Origin: an uncultured Ruminococcus sp.
Lineage (GTDB): Bacteria > Bacillota > Clostridia > Oscillospirales > Acutalibacteraceae
Reading direction: 5' to 3'
Assembly (NCBI GenBank): GCA_902785365.1
Contig: CACZYC010000004.1
Coordinates: 1-64,000 of the forward strand
DNA length: 64,000 nucleotides
In this document: piece after piece, positions 24,785 to 33,311 of the stretch
Layout of the letters: the number at the start of each line of letters is the position of its first letter
Position numbering within the stretch: the first letter of the stretch is position 1
The notes under the pieces: generated by a model
The model's input: the letters and a program-made list of their open reading frames with translations, nothing else
Told to the model about the DNA's origin: nothing
Database searches by the model: none
Position numbers and translations under genes: made by a program

Positions 24785-26092
24785 TTAGAAGTCGTCGCCG
24801 TCGAGGTCGCCGATATCTACACCGCCGCCGTCGCTGTCGCCGATTGCCGTCCAGTGACCTTGGCAAATTGTCGGATTAGAGTTAGCGTTTGACTCGGAGT
24901 ATGTTGCTACAAACTGGCGGTTAACTCCGCGGTTCATATCATCCGCGCCGAGAGTAACTCCATCCTGACCGTCACTCTTACAGAATGTGTAGGTTTTTCC
25001 GTTTGCTTCACTGGCAGGCGGGCTGAGAATGAAGTAAATCTTGTTCTTCATATCGCTCGGTACGCTCGCGGTCCATTCGTCTGTGGCCTGTCTGTATTTA
25101 TATGTATTGAAGTCCACCTTATCTCCCGATGTGGGCTCTTCATAACGAACCGTAAGGGTATAACCGCTTGTAATTTTAGTCTTAATCCATTCGTTGCTTG
25201 TGTCGTCCTTGAATCTTACAACCTCGGTATTATCCCAGGATGTCTTGAATGCAAGCTTTAACTTAATATCATATTTTTCGATTTTTCTGATATAATCCAG
25301 CGTACACTTGGGGTCGCAGCCCTCAAGCCAGATTATAATTGAGAAATAGGTCTTTTGGCCTGCGGAAAGGGTGGTGATTGGTGTACCGCCGATTGCGTAA
25401 TCCGAGAACTGGTGCGCAACCTGAGGGCCGTTACTTATGTACGCGCCTGAGCCGCGGTCAACCTCGCTGACTGCCGCTGTGTTCACAGTCTTAGCCTGTG
25501 AGTTGAACACTACGGGAGTCATAGCGTGACCGTCCTTGTCGGGAGCGCTCGCCCAAATAGCCATTCTCAGCGGTGCAGCCTGCTGGGCGCTGGCATCCTG
25601 AGCTGTCGGGTCGTTTTCTTTATCATAAACTTCCAAACTGGTTTTATCGGGATCAATATAAATTGAAGTGAGGTTAGCCTGAGCGGTAACATCAAAATCA
25701 ATCTGAATAAAGTTGACGTTCTTGTCGCCCGCGTTGGCGCTGCGGAACGTCATATCCTTGGTAACATTAGAGAAATCCGTACCGTCAGTGGGGAAGAACA
25801 AATTGCGTCCGTCAACGGAAGACGCGGGTATAAGCTTGTAGTCATTCTCGTCAGAATTAAACTGGCTTGTACCTGTATCGTTTACGCGCAAGCCTTTGCC
25901 CGCTTCAAGTTTAAAATTATCCGCATTGACTTCGGCTGTTTTAAGACAATACCAACAGAATGTGCAGGTTACCAAAATAACCGAAGCCAAAACAAGTGAG
26001 ACCACGGACTTGAGCAGCTTTGACCTGTCAGACTTGCAGCCTGAAATCCATTTTGAAAAGATTTCAACAAATCTGTTATGCTTTCTGTCCAT
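24785..26092 (-). CDS. SipW-type exported protein (435 aa) with W-x-E-G-x-D block
   Basis: A longer cytoplasmic start (about 27 residues), membrane segment, then C-T-F-C-W-Y-C (43-49). The exported part has F-F-P-T-D-G, then G-D-K-N-V-N-F-I-Q-I-D-F-D-V, and the shared block I-I-W-L-E-G-C-D-P-K-C-T-L-D, followed by a strand K-L-K-L-A-F. The C-terminus is an unrecognised domain ending in an acidic D-G-G-G-V-D-I-G-D-L-D-G-D-D-F that might bind calcium. It follows the 426-residue substrate by 39 bp. Subunit of the proposed surface assembly (inference). Confidence 0.8.
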   Translation of the reverse strand: MDRKHNRFVEIFSKWISGCKSDRSKLLKSVVSLVLASVILVTCTFCWYCLKTAEVNADNFKLEAGKGLRVNDTGTSQFNSDENDYKLIPASSVDGRNLFFPTDGTDFSNVTKDMTFRSANAGDKNVNFIQIDFDVTAQANLTSIYIDPDKTSLEVYDKENDPTAQDASAQQAAPLRMAIWASAPDKDGHAMTPVVFNSQAKTVNTAAVSEVDRGSGAYISNGPQVAHQFSDYAIGGTPITTLSAGQKTYFSIIIWLEGCDPKCTLDYIRKIEKYDIKLKLAFKTSWDNTEVVRFKDDTSNEWIKTKITSGYTLTVRYEEPTSGDKVDFNTYKYRQATDEWTASVPSDMKNKIYFILSPPASEANGKTYTFCKSDGQDGVTLGADDMNRGVNRQFVATYSESNANSNPTICQGHWTAIGDSDGGGVDIGDLDGDDF

Positions 26093-26131
26093 AATCTCAC
26101 CTCACTTTTTTATATAATTGAAAACAAATTA

Positions 26132-27412
26132 TTACTCATTCGCGGCGCTGACGCTACCAAACTCCATATGCAGACTGAACTCACCGTTGTCCATAGCGCG
26201 GCGCGCCTCGGAATCAGTACCCTCAATCCAGACGTTGAGACAGAACTTGTAAACATAGAAGTCCGCGTTGCCTGATCCGTCGGTTTTTGGCATAGTAACG
26301 GTAGTAGGAGTAGCAGTAAACCCAGTGATACTCTTGCTGGTACCCAGGGTCGGAACCGTGCCGCCTGTCAAGGTTTTTGTTGCGGTTACGTCAGACTTAT
26401 AGGCATTGCTCGCTAATTCTTCCCCGGGGGATATAGGATTGTCATACGTATTGTCAACGCTGGGGTCTTCATTTAGCGTAACACCTATAAGGTTGTTGTT
26501 GTTGTCATATCTGGGAGAATAGTAGTTATGCTTAAATGTTGAACCTGTGGGGAAAGTCTGTCCGATTCTGCTGAGAGAGGTGGATTTTGTAACTCCCTGC
26601 TGCAGTGTCCAGTTGCTTTCACTATCCATATCGAGGATATTAAGGAACAAATCGGGGCGCGGAACCCATACAAAGCTGCTCTCATAAGAAGCGGGGTCTG
26701 TCGCGCTGTTATTCGAAATCGTAACAGGACCACCTGTAAGCGAAACTCGCATAGCCGCGACAAGCGCGTCGGATGTAAAGTTACCATACACGCTCTTTCG
26801 GGCGCTGTTTACTCCTGTAATGGCGGTATGTCCGTCCGCGTCGGCAACACCTTCTTCGGCTGCCATAGCAAGATAAGCGTCGGGGTTTACGTTTATAACA
26901 GGACTCTGTGAACGCAGATAGAACGGAATTTTTACATAGTCGGCTGTTTCGCCCTCTTCGAGAGTGTCAAGGTTGGTTTTAATCTGGTTTCCTGTTTTTG
27001 GGATACCGTTGACGTTTACAATTTTTCCGTTTATACGCGCGTCAGCCTTAGCGTCAGGGTTATCCTCGGTGGAGCTGAACGCGGGGATTATAAATGTAAG
27101 ACCGTCGCTTGTAACATCGCTGGTGAACTGGAACGGGCCGTCAAAATTCGCTTCGTCAGACCATCTTCCTTCAGTCCAGCTTGTTGTGCCGTTTGTAGTG
27201 ATATAGCTGCCGATTTTGCCGTCTTTTTCCACAGCAATCTCAACCTCACCGGGCTTTGACGCGGTGACGGAAATGCCTGTAGCTCCAACTTGTTTTCTGA
27301 TTCCATACCACGCAAAAATGGCTAAGAAGATGATAACCAGCATTACAAGCATCATTATTGAATTTTTAGTAATCAAAAGACGCCTGTTCTTAACGCCGGT
27401 TCCATTAGCCAT
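26132..27412 (-). CDS. SipW-type exported protein (426 aa), coupled to the coiled-coil gene
   Basis: Membrane segment then I-F-A-W-Y-G (32-37). The same layout as its relatives: V-S-V/S-V-T-A-like first strand, A-D-Y-V-K-I-P-F-Y-L-R-S midway, and L-N-V-W-I-E-G-T-D-S-E-A-R near the end followed by S-L-H-M-E-F-G. It begins 3 bp after the stop of the DUF2357/coiled-coil gene and uses an AGAGG site inside that gene's last codons. This is the closest physical link between the AAA+ pair and the SipW substrates. Confidence 0.82.
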   Translation of the reverse strand: MANGTGVKNRRLLITKNSIMMLVMLVIIFLAIFAWYGIRKQVGATGISVTASKPGEVEIAVEKDGKIGSYITTNGTTSWTEGRWSDEANFDGPFQFTSDVTSDGLTFIIPAFSSTEDNPDAKADARINGKIVNVNGIPKTGNQIKTNLDTLEEGETADYVKIPFYLRSQSPVINVNPDAYLAMAAEEGVADADGHTAITGVNSARKSVYGNFTSDALVAAMRVSLTGGPVTISNNSATDPASYESSFVWVPRPDLFLNILDMDSESNWTLQQGVTKSTSLSRIGQTFPTGSTFKHNYYSPRYDNNNNLIGVTLNEDPSVDNTYDNPISPGEELASNAYKSDVTATKTLTGGTVPTLGTSKSITGFTATPTTVTMPKTDGSGNADFYVYKFCLNVWIEGTDSEARRAMDNGEFSLHMEFGSVSAANE

Positions 27413-27415
27413 AAC

Positions 27416-29938
27416 TTAACCTCTGTAGAAATAAATACCTATAGCGGTTTTACCGCTGCGCTGTGATTTATTGTGGAAAATCTGAGTAGCTTCAAAATCA
27501 GCCTCATCGCCGAGGAACTCGGCAAAGCTGTCCATATACGCTCTGTCGACTGTCTTATATGTCAGATAAGCGACGGACTTGTCGGCTCCCTTGAGAGCCT
27601 CTGCCACCTCTGATTTACACTTGTCAAGGTCGCTCTCGCCGCGGAAGTTCTTGACAACCTCAAAGCGGTTGTGAGTACCCTTGTAAACTGTGATTTTCTT
27701 ATTATCCTTAACGATAAATACGCAACTGAGCTTGTTGGAGTTCGGGAGTTCTTCGGGCACGCCGCTCGCGATAATCGCGTTTGCCTTCATCTGCTGCGCG
27801 CCGAGAGCGCCGATAGTATAATCAAAGCGGAACATATCCTCGCTCTTCTTATCAATCTTGAACTCTTTTTTGTACATAGCGGCTGCGGCGTTTGCCTTTT
27901 TGGCCGCCTTTTTAGCCTCAGCCTGAGCCTTGTCAACCTGCTTCTTGATTTCTGCCTTTGCCTTCTTGTCGGCTTCTTTCTGAGCCGCCTTAACACGGGC
28001 GTCGGCATCCTTCTGAATACGGTTTTTATCGTTATCGCACTGCTTCTGCACTTTATCAAGCGCCTGCTTGTGCTCATTGTTCAGCTTATCAATCTGCTTG
28101 TTGTGAGCCTGCTCAATCTGAGCTTTCTCGTCCGCGTGCTCTTTGTTGAGACGAGCGATATCATCAGCTCTGCCCTGCTTCTCGTTCGCAAGATTGGTTT
28201 CGAGGTCGGCAACGTTCTTGTTGAGTCCGTCAATCGCGGAGCTCTGCTCGGCGATAGTCTTGTCACGCTCGCTGAGAGTGGAATTGAGGGTGTCGATTTC
28301 GCTCTTGGCGTCTGCGATGGCTGTCTCCAGACCCGCGATAGCCGCCTTCTGCTCGGCGATTGTAGCCTCGTGAGCTTCGATGGTAGCCTTCTGCTCGGCG
28401 TTCTCTTTTTCGAGAGCGGCGACGTTAGCTTCCAGCTCTGCCTTAATTCTTTCAAGTTCGGCTACGATGCCTTCGAGTTCTTCAATACGGGCTTTCTGCT
28501 TAGCGACAATATCTTCGAGCTCGGCGATACGAGCCTTCTGCTCCTCAATAATGCCTTCGAGTTCTTCGATTTTAGCTTCGAGCTGTGCCTTGATTTCCTC
28601 AAGTTCTGCAACCTTGGCTTCGAGCTCAGCGATACGAGCTTCAAGAATCTTGATTCTGGCTTCGAGTTCTTCAACCTTGGCTTCGAGTTCGGCGATGCGC
28701 TCTTTGGCCTTGATGAGTTCAGCCCTAACCTTCTGCAGCTCATTCTCGAGTTCTTTAACACGGTCTTCGAGAGCCCTGATGGAGCTTTTGAGGCTTTCGA
28801 TAGTTCTGTCGCGCTTCTCAATCTCGCGCTTGAGAGCTTCGATTTCAGCCTTTTGCTCACGGATTATCTTCTCACGCTCACGGATTTCCTGTAAGCGGAT
28901 TTTCATTTCCTCGGCGCGGATTTGCTCGATAAGTTCGTTTTCACGAGCCTCACGCTCGTCATCGGAATTATAGTATGCCTCTTGTTCCTGATATCTGTCC
29001 TCAAGGTAATCCATCAACTGAGGATTGTTGACGATGGACATCAAAAAGTGCTGATAGCCCCACGCCATATACATACCTTCCTGGGTAACGCCGTCAATCT
29101 TACCCGTGAGGTCACGTCCTACGATTTCGTAACCCGGTTTCTTGTACGCGTTGAGGTATGTAAACAAATCCAAGCCCGCCTTATAGTTCGGGTTCTTGGT
29201 CATCAGGTTTGTACGGTTGATAGGAGGCTTAACGCGTATGCACTTTTTGAGCGCCTGCATCATTTCCGTGTTCAAAAAACTGTTGAGCTTCTCACGGATA
29301 CGGCGTACACGGTCGAAGTCGGAGAGCTGCTCATAATCGGCAACGTCCAGATCGGCTTCCTCTGCCTCTTTAACCTCGTTACTGTACTCACACTTAAAGG
29401 TGATCCTCTGCTGGTTGAGTACAAGGTCGCGCTCCATTTCTATCTTTTCATAGGTATCGGTAGGCGCGTTCACCATTTTTCTGTACTTATCGCCAACAAA
29501 GTTCAGAGCTGTTTCAATCAACGTGATGAGGAAGCGGTTTTCATAAGTTTCAAAGCTGTCCTCACGCTCAATCGTGAGCACCTTGTTGGGAGTAACTCTG
29601 CCGTTTTCGTCAATGTTGTCGATAAAGTTTGTATGCTGAATTAAGTGTTTTACAGAATCCTTGTTGATAATCTTAGCCTTGTCGATTCTGTAAATCTCGT
29701 TGTTTTCAACGATGAATCTACGCTGTTCGTCGATAGCTCTTTCGATATAGGGCAGTGTGTCCTCGATGGCGGTAACCCAGTCCATATCGATAATCTTCTC
29801 GTGAATACGACCTGTCAGAACATCCTGACCTTTGTCGGCGTCAGCCATATTCTGGCGCAGGTAGTTGTACGTGAAGTCTGTCGCGAGCAGCTTCTCCATA
29901 TATTTATAGGAGCGGTAATATTTATCAAAATTTTCCAA
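27416..29938 (-). CDS. DUF2357-like protein with long coiled coil (840 aa)
   Basis: Residues 1 to about 320 resemble the DUF2357 domain of McrC-like partners of McrB-type ATPases (S-F-E-T-Y-E-N-R-F-L-I-T-L-I-E near 135). About 325-690 is an almost unbroken coiled coil of Glu/Lys/Ala heptads (E-L-E-A-K-V-A-E-L-E style). The last 140 residues form a globular domain of unknown type ending T-A-I-G-I-Y-F-Y-R-G, faintly like the end of DegV-type folds. No PD-(D/E)xK nuclease motif is evident, so it is not a standard McrC. No signal or membrane segment, so cytoplasmic. It follows the AAA+ gene by 46 bp. Confidence 0.75.
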   Translation of the reverse strand: MENFDKYYRSYKYMEKLLATDFTYNYLRQNMADADKGQDVLTGRIHEKIIDMDWVTAIEDTLPYIERAIDEQRRFIVENNEIYRIDKAKIINKDSVKHLIQHTNFIDNIDENGRVTPNKVLTIEREDSFETYENRFLITLIETALNFVGDKYRKMVNAPTDTYEKIEMERDLVLNQQRITFKCEYSNEVKEAEEADLDVADYEQLSDFDRVRRIREKLNSFLNTEMMQALKKCIRVKPPINRTNLMTKNPNYKAGLDLFTYLNAYKKPGYEIVGRDLTGKIDGVTQEGMYMAWGYQHFLMSIVNNPQLMDYLEDRYQEQEAYYNSDDEREARENELIEQIRAEEMKIRLQEIREREKIIREQKAEIEALKREIEKRDRTIESLKSSIRALEDRVKELENELQKVRAELIKAKERIAELEAKVEELEARIKILEARIAELEAKVAELEEIKAQLEAKIEELEGIIEEQKARIAELEDIVAKQKARIEELEGIVAELERIKAELEANVAALEKENAEQKATIEAHEATIAEQKAAIAGLETAIADAKSEIDTLNSTLSERDKTIAEQSSAIDGLNKNVADLETNLANEKQGRADDIARLNKEHADEKAQIEQAHNKQIDKLNNEHKQALDKVQKQCDNDKNRIQKDADARVKAAQKEADKKAKAEIKKQVDKAQAEAKKAAKKANAAAAMYKKEFKIDKKSEDMFRFDYTIGALGAQQMKANAIIASGVPEELPNSNKLSCVFIVKDNKKITVYKGTHNRFEVVKNFRGESDLDKCKSEVAEALKGADKSVAYLTYKTVDRAYMDSFAEFLGDEADFEATQIFHNKSQRSGKTAIGIYFYRG

Positions 29939-29984
29939 GCTTACTCACCTCTCTTTACACTTGAAACTTGCTTTTTCTATTTAA

Positions 29985-31508
29985 TTACGCAAGCTTCTTG
30001 AGCATAAGGAGGTAGTCCTTACATTCACCCATATTCTCCTCGCCGAAGAGCTCATCCATATAAGCGATGAGACCGTCGATTTCGTCACGGATGTATGAAA
30101 GGTTGAGCGCCTCAAATTTACGCAGTACCTTACGGGCGAGTATGTAGTCAAGGCCGTCAATCTCTGTGCCGCCTGTACCTACGTACGCGGGAACATAGTC
30201 CTTAATCTGCTTCATAATACGGTTACCGAAAGCTACTCTGAAGTGAGAGATGATGTAGTCATCTATCAGAGCGAGCTTCTGGAGAATTTCATCGGAAACG
30301 GGGTTTTCCGCCTTAGCCTGATTGAGGATATCCTCAAAGTGGTGGTAGTTAATCATAACAGGCGGTGTGTCGGGAGCCTCAAAAGCGACGCCCTTGGTGT
30401 CGATGTTGATCGGCATAGCACGGTCATAAACCTTATCGGTTACGGCGAATGTCGAGTCATCGTTGTTGATTGTACCGCAATACCACATATTGGGCGGTAC
30501 GGTGAACTTACCGCGGTCAAGCTGCTTGGGGTCGTTGGGCCATGTGCTGGGCACGAGGTCCACAATCCACTCGTCGCGGCGGGGCATTTCAAGAATTGAA
30601 AGCATCTCGGCGAAGTAGTACTCAACACGCGCGATGTTCATCTCGTCTAGGATTACAAGGTAAACGTTCTCGTTGAAGTTAGCCTCATACATAGCGCAGA
30701 GCAGAGCGGTCTCGTTGTACTTCTTTGTAAATTCGTTGAAGTATCCGAAAAGCTCGGAACGGTCACGCCATGAAGGCTGTACGGGAGTGATTACGGAGTC
30801 GTTGCAAACATACTTACCAAAAGCGTAGGCGAGTGATGTTTTACCAGTACCGGAAATACCCTGTAATACGATAAGTCTTGTGGAAGCAAACGCCGAAATA
30901 AAGCGGCGAATCATACTGATATCATAATAAAGACCGAGTCTGGAACAAGCGAAAAGACGGAAACGATCGCAGAATTCGGGCAACGTAATATCGTTGTCGT
31001 ACTCGGGGGGAGTGTAGTTCTCCCAGTCCTTGTCGAGCTGAGTGAGCTTGAGGAAACGGATGTCGTCCTCGCCTTCCTCGCCCTCGCCGTTGAGAGTTTC
31101 GAGTTCTTCGCCTGTAAGCTCGGAGATTTCGTTGGGATTAAGGCCAATCTGACTGACCTTCATAGATAAGATTTTGTCCTTTTCAAGGTTAAGACGCATA
31201 ACCTCGCGGTTGAGCGCCTGAACTTCCTGAACAAGAGAGCCTGTGTCCTTGCGGGCACGGCGGTTCTTGAAAAACTTCTTTAAGGAAACAACTATAAAGA
31301 ATACAATAAGACCTAAAATCGCTACCAAAAGCAGTATAGCGATGATTGCTACTACCCATGCCATACCGCCGAGAGTGGTTGTATAGCGGGAGATGATGTT
31401 GACATACTCGGGAATATTAAACGCGCCGAGTATTGTGACAATTCCGTTCCAGATGGAGCCGAAGAACTGTCCGAGGAATTGGAATAAAAATTGGAATACA
31501 CTATCCAT
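29985..31508 (-). CDS. Membrane-anchored McrB-type AAA+ ATPase (507 aa)
   Basis: An amphipathic start, one strong membrane segment (about 49-75), a basic K-K-F-F-K-N-R-R stop-transfer, then a short coiled region and an AAA+ core. Walker A G-I-S-G-T-G-K-T (217-224), Walker B L-V-I-L-D-E (284-289), and the McrB/dynein-type sensor region G-T-I-N-N-D-D-S with Y-D-R-A (345-364). The P-S-W-R-D-R-S-E-L-F-G-Y-F loop is also typical. The ATPase domain faces the cytoplasm. McrB relatives usually drive a DUF2357/McrC partner, and that partner follows here. Role in this locus unknown: assembly motor or membrane-linked defence are the options. Confidence 0.85.
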   Translation of the reverse strand: MDSVFQFLFQFLGQFFGSIWNGIVTILGAFNIPEYVNIISRYTTTLGGMAWVVAIIAILLLVAILGLIVFFIVVSLKKFFKNRRARKDTGSLVQEVQALNREVMRLNLEKDKILSMKVSQIGLNPNEISELTGEELETLNGEGEEGEDDIRFLKLTQLDKDWENYTPPEYDNDITLPEFCDRFRLFACSRLGLYYDISMIRRFISAFASTRLIVLQGISGTGKTSLAYAFGKYVCNDSVITPVQPSWRDRSELFGYFNEFTKKYNETALLCAMYEANFNENVYLVILDEMNIARVEYYFAEMLSILEMPRRDEWIVDLVPSTWPNDPKQLDRGKFTVPPNMWYCGTINNDDSTFAVTDKVYDRAMPINIDTKGVAFEAPDTPPVMINYHHFEDILNQAKAENPVSDEILQKLALIDDYIISHFRVAFGNRIMKQIKDYVPAYVGTGGTEIDGLDYILARKVLRKFEALNLSYIRDEIDGLIAYMDELFGEENMGECKDYLLMLKKLA

Positions 31509-31638
31509 AGGATTATCTCCTTAAAAAATTTTTTCTTTTCGGGCTAAAAGCGTCTGACCTTGCTCTCTCTTATAAGTTCCTTTGCATTTCGGCGTTTTGC
31601 GCCGAACTTTGTTGTTATAGCCCTCAAAAAGTTAAAAA

Positions 31639-31722
31639 GTAACAGGTAACAGTGAACAGTTACCCTATTTACAAAACTTCTTTATCGCTGACTGTTAATT
31701 GTTAACTGTTAGCTGTTAACTG
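31639..31722. repeat. Two inverted heptanucleotide arrays
   Basis: GTAACAG, GTAACAG, TGAACAG (31639-31659) and CTGACTG, TTAATTG, TTAACTG, TTAGCTG, TTAACTG (31688-31722) are inverted relative to each other and could fold into one hairpin. Confidence 0.8.
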
Positions 31723-31739
31723 TCCGAGCTCTGCTCGGA

Positions 31740-31795
31740 CTAAGTGATTTGGCTTTGTCGACTTTATCACTCTCGCGACAAAGCCGTTCACTTAG
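31740..31795. repeat. Long inverted repeat (hairpin) in the spacer
   Basis: CTAAGTGA and TCACTTAG form the outer stem, GGCTTTGTCG and CGACAAAGCC the inner one. Without a clean U-tract it looks like an mRNA stabiliser or processing stem rather than a standard terminator. Confidence 0.65.
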
Positions 31796-31949
31796 AGCGA
31801 ATACCCCTGCTGACTGAATATTCGGGTTAACCCGAGGGCGAGAACCTCGCCCCCGGGATTAGGTTCAGTTAGTTAACTGAGTGTTAAACAATTAGTTTAA
31901 CGGTTTAATTACAAATTATAAATAGATATTAAATAATTAAGTAATTAAA

Positions 31950-32666
31950 TTATGCCCATGTAACGGAAACTGCTGTAGCTGCAGAGCTGTTAGCATTACC
32001 GTTGTCAGCTGTACAATTGCTGTTCCAACCATCAGCATAAACAACGAGGATGTACTCGTGAACTGTATCCTGTGTAAAGGATGTAGCTGAGGAAGCCTGA
32101 CCAGCATAAGCTGTCTGACCTGTTACGCGAGAACCTGCAACAGCAACTTCTGATACTAATGTGTAAGAGTCGTTTACCTTCTCATAAAGAGCCGCAACAT
32201 AGAAAGCTGTGTTTGCTGTACCCCATGTGATTGTGGGAGTAGCAGAGATAGCAGTCTTGTCAGTGTTCTTTACTTTGATGGGATGAGAAATGTAGTAAGT
32301 AATTGCGCCCACGCCTGTGCCGTTTGTAGCAGCTGCGAGTGTGGGGTTACCAACAGCGTTTGTAGCGCCGTTGTGTGAACCTGTCTGAGCTGTAACTGCG
32401 CCTGCGGCTGATACTGCAACTTCTGCAGGATCAAGAACTACTGCGCTGTCGCTGAAGCTGATTGAGTTAGCCCAAGTTGTGCTTGTAGCGTCGTCAGACT
32501 GAATCTGGAGACCACCAACTGAGGAAGCCTGAACGGAGATACCGTCAGCTGTAACAGTCTTGTTGATTGCGTACCATGCGTATGTTGCGGAGCCTAAAGC
32601 TACGAGAGCAACGAGAAGCATAGCGATTGAAGAGATTAACATCTTCGATCTTTTTGTTGTTTTCAT
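31950..32666 (-). CDS. Small SipW-type exported protein, candidate major subunit
   Basis: 238 residues. Textbook SipW-cognate signal: basic M-K-T-T-K-R-S-K, hydrophobic core, then S-A-T-Y-A-W-Y-A (26-33) and T-A-D-G-I-S-V-Q-A. The mature part is one Ala/Thr/Val/Ser-rich, beta-predicted domain with few charges, like TasA/camelysin-class fibre subunits. The C-terminus V-V-Y-A-D-G-W-N-S-N-C aligns loosely with the W-x-E-G-x-D block of its relatives. It is the simplest member, has a strong AAGGAGG site, and lies upstream of a hairpin-rich spacer; both suit high expression. Assignment as main subunit is inference. Confidence 0.82.
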   Translation of the reverse strand: MKTTKRSKMLISSIAMLLVALVALGSATYAWYAINKTVTADGISVQASSVGGLQIQSDDATSTTWANSISFSDSAVVLDPAEVAVSAAGAVTAQTGSHNGATNAVGNPTLAAATNGTGVGAITYYISHPIKVKNTDKTAISATPTITWGTANTAFYVAALYEKVNDSYTLVSEVAVAGSRVTGQTAYAGQASSATSFTQDTVHEYILVVYADGWNSNCTADNGNANSSAATAVSVTWA

Positions 32667-32787
32667 AAGAGAATCCTCCTTAAAAATTTTTGCCGTTTTT
32701 TCGGCTTTTTTAATATTTATCTACGTTTAGCTTAATCGCTCAGCAATTCGTTCAAACCAAACGTTTAGATACTTTAGGAACGCCGTA

Positions 32788-32815
32788 GGGAATAAGGAAT
32801 AAGGAATAGGGAATA
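32788..32815. repeat. Heptanucleotide tandem repeat, 4 units (GGGAATA type)
   Basis: GGGAATA, AGGAATA, AGGAATA, GGGAATA in a row. Confidence 0.85.
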
Positions 32816-32866
32816 ACCCTTTCAATCTATTTCTTATAACCCTAACGTTTGTTTACTAACTAACGC

Positions 32867-33220
32867 TTAGATATTAGTTTTTGAATTCTTTACTATGCTT
32901 GTAAGCATTTTTAAGAGCTCTACCGCGTTTTCGTTAATTGAAGTATATTCAGCTTCATTCAAATAATCTGACTTGTATAATAATTCAAGCCAATATACAG
33001 TTTCGTTCGTTTCTTTAAGTGATATGCTCATTTTTGCTATATAATCCGCTTTTGATTGAGCATATTCGGCTTCTGAAATATTCGCGCCGATACTTGTGCC
33101 TGAACGAAGCAATTGTTTTGATAATACATACTCGTTTTTGCTGTTGGTAACGTATTTATATAACTTGATTATTCTCAGAGCAAAGTCCACACTTTTCTTT
33201 TTAATAGGACTTTCTACCAT
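32867..33220 (-). CDS. Four-helix-bundle protein (23S rRNA intervening-sequence family)
   Basis: 117 residues of the S23/four-helix-bundle family: L-L-R-S-G-T-S-I-G-A-N-I-S-E-A-E is the family signature near residues 37-52, followed by L-K-E-T-N-E-T-V-Y-W-L-E-L-L. Such proteins were first met in intervening sequences of 23S rRNA genes and are also scattered in many genomes. Molecular function unknown. It interrupts the SipW array and is AT-richer than its neighbours, suggesting insertion. Confidence 0.9.
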   Translation of the reverse strand: MVESPIKKKSVDFALRIIKLYKYVTNSKNEYVLSKQLLRSGTSIGANISEAEYAQSKADYIAKMSISLKETNETVYWLELLYKSDYLNEAEYTSINENAVELLKMLTSIVKNSKTNI

Positions 33221-33283
33221 ATTTACACCTGCGCTTGATAAAGAATATATGTCAGCTCGCGCTAATCTTGGGATAAAGAGAAA

Positions 33284-33311
33284 TATTCCCTATTCCCTAT
33301 TCCTTATTCCT
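33284..33311. repeat. Heptanucleotide tandem repeat, 4 units (TATTCCC type)
   Basis: TATTCCC, TATTCCC, TATTCCT, TATTCCT: inverted copy of the array at 32788. It covers the stop codon of the upstream gene at 33304. Confidence 0.85.

Larger units (their letters stand above)
31509..31949. other. Gene-free, hairpin-rich spacer (441 bp)
   Basis: Contains no credible gene. From right to left on the minus strand: the palindrome TTCAGTTAGTTAACTGA near 31864, GC-rich hairpins at 31831-31858, a very long stem at 31740-31795 (CTAAGTGA, GGCTTTGTCG and their complements), a GTCCGAG/CTCGGAC stem at 31722-31740, two inverted heptamer arrays (31639-31722), and a TTCGGCG/CGCCGAA hairpin at 31588-31606 in the ATPase leader. 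It probably attenuates or processes the transcript between the 238-residue subunit and the ATPase. Confidence 0.6.
32788..33311. mobile_element. Inverted-heptamer-flanked four-helix-bundle cassette
   Basis: GGGAATA-type heptamers at 32788-32815 and their inverted counterparts TATTCCC at 33284-33311 bracket the four-helix-bundle gene. The right array contains the stop codon of the neighbouring 272-residue gene. The layout resembles a small inserted cassette; since the arms are simple repeats this remains tentative. Confidence 0.45.

Noticed and set aside
27671..28973. Long open frames on the plus strand opposite the coiled-coil gene
   Set aside because: They mirror the Glu/Lys/Ala codon bias of the coiled coil; no ribosome site and no known domain.
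27416..31508. A plain McrBC restriction system
   Set aside because: No nuclease motif in the partner, a membrane anchor on the ATPase, and tight linkage to SipW substrates; kept only as an alternative.
32723..32870. ACGTTTAG-like direct repeats around the four-helix-bundle gene as target-site duplications
   Set aside because: The copies are too degenerate and too many to be a clean duplication.
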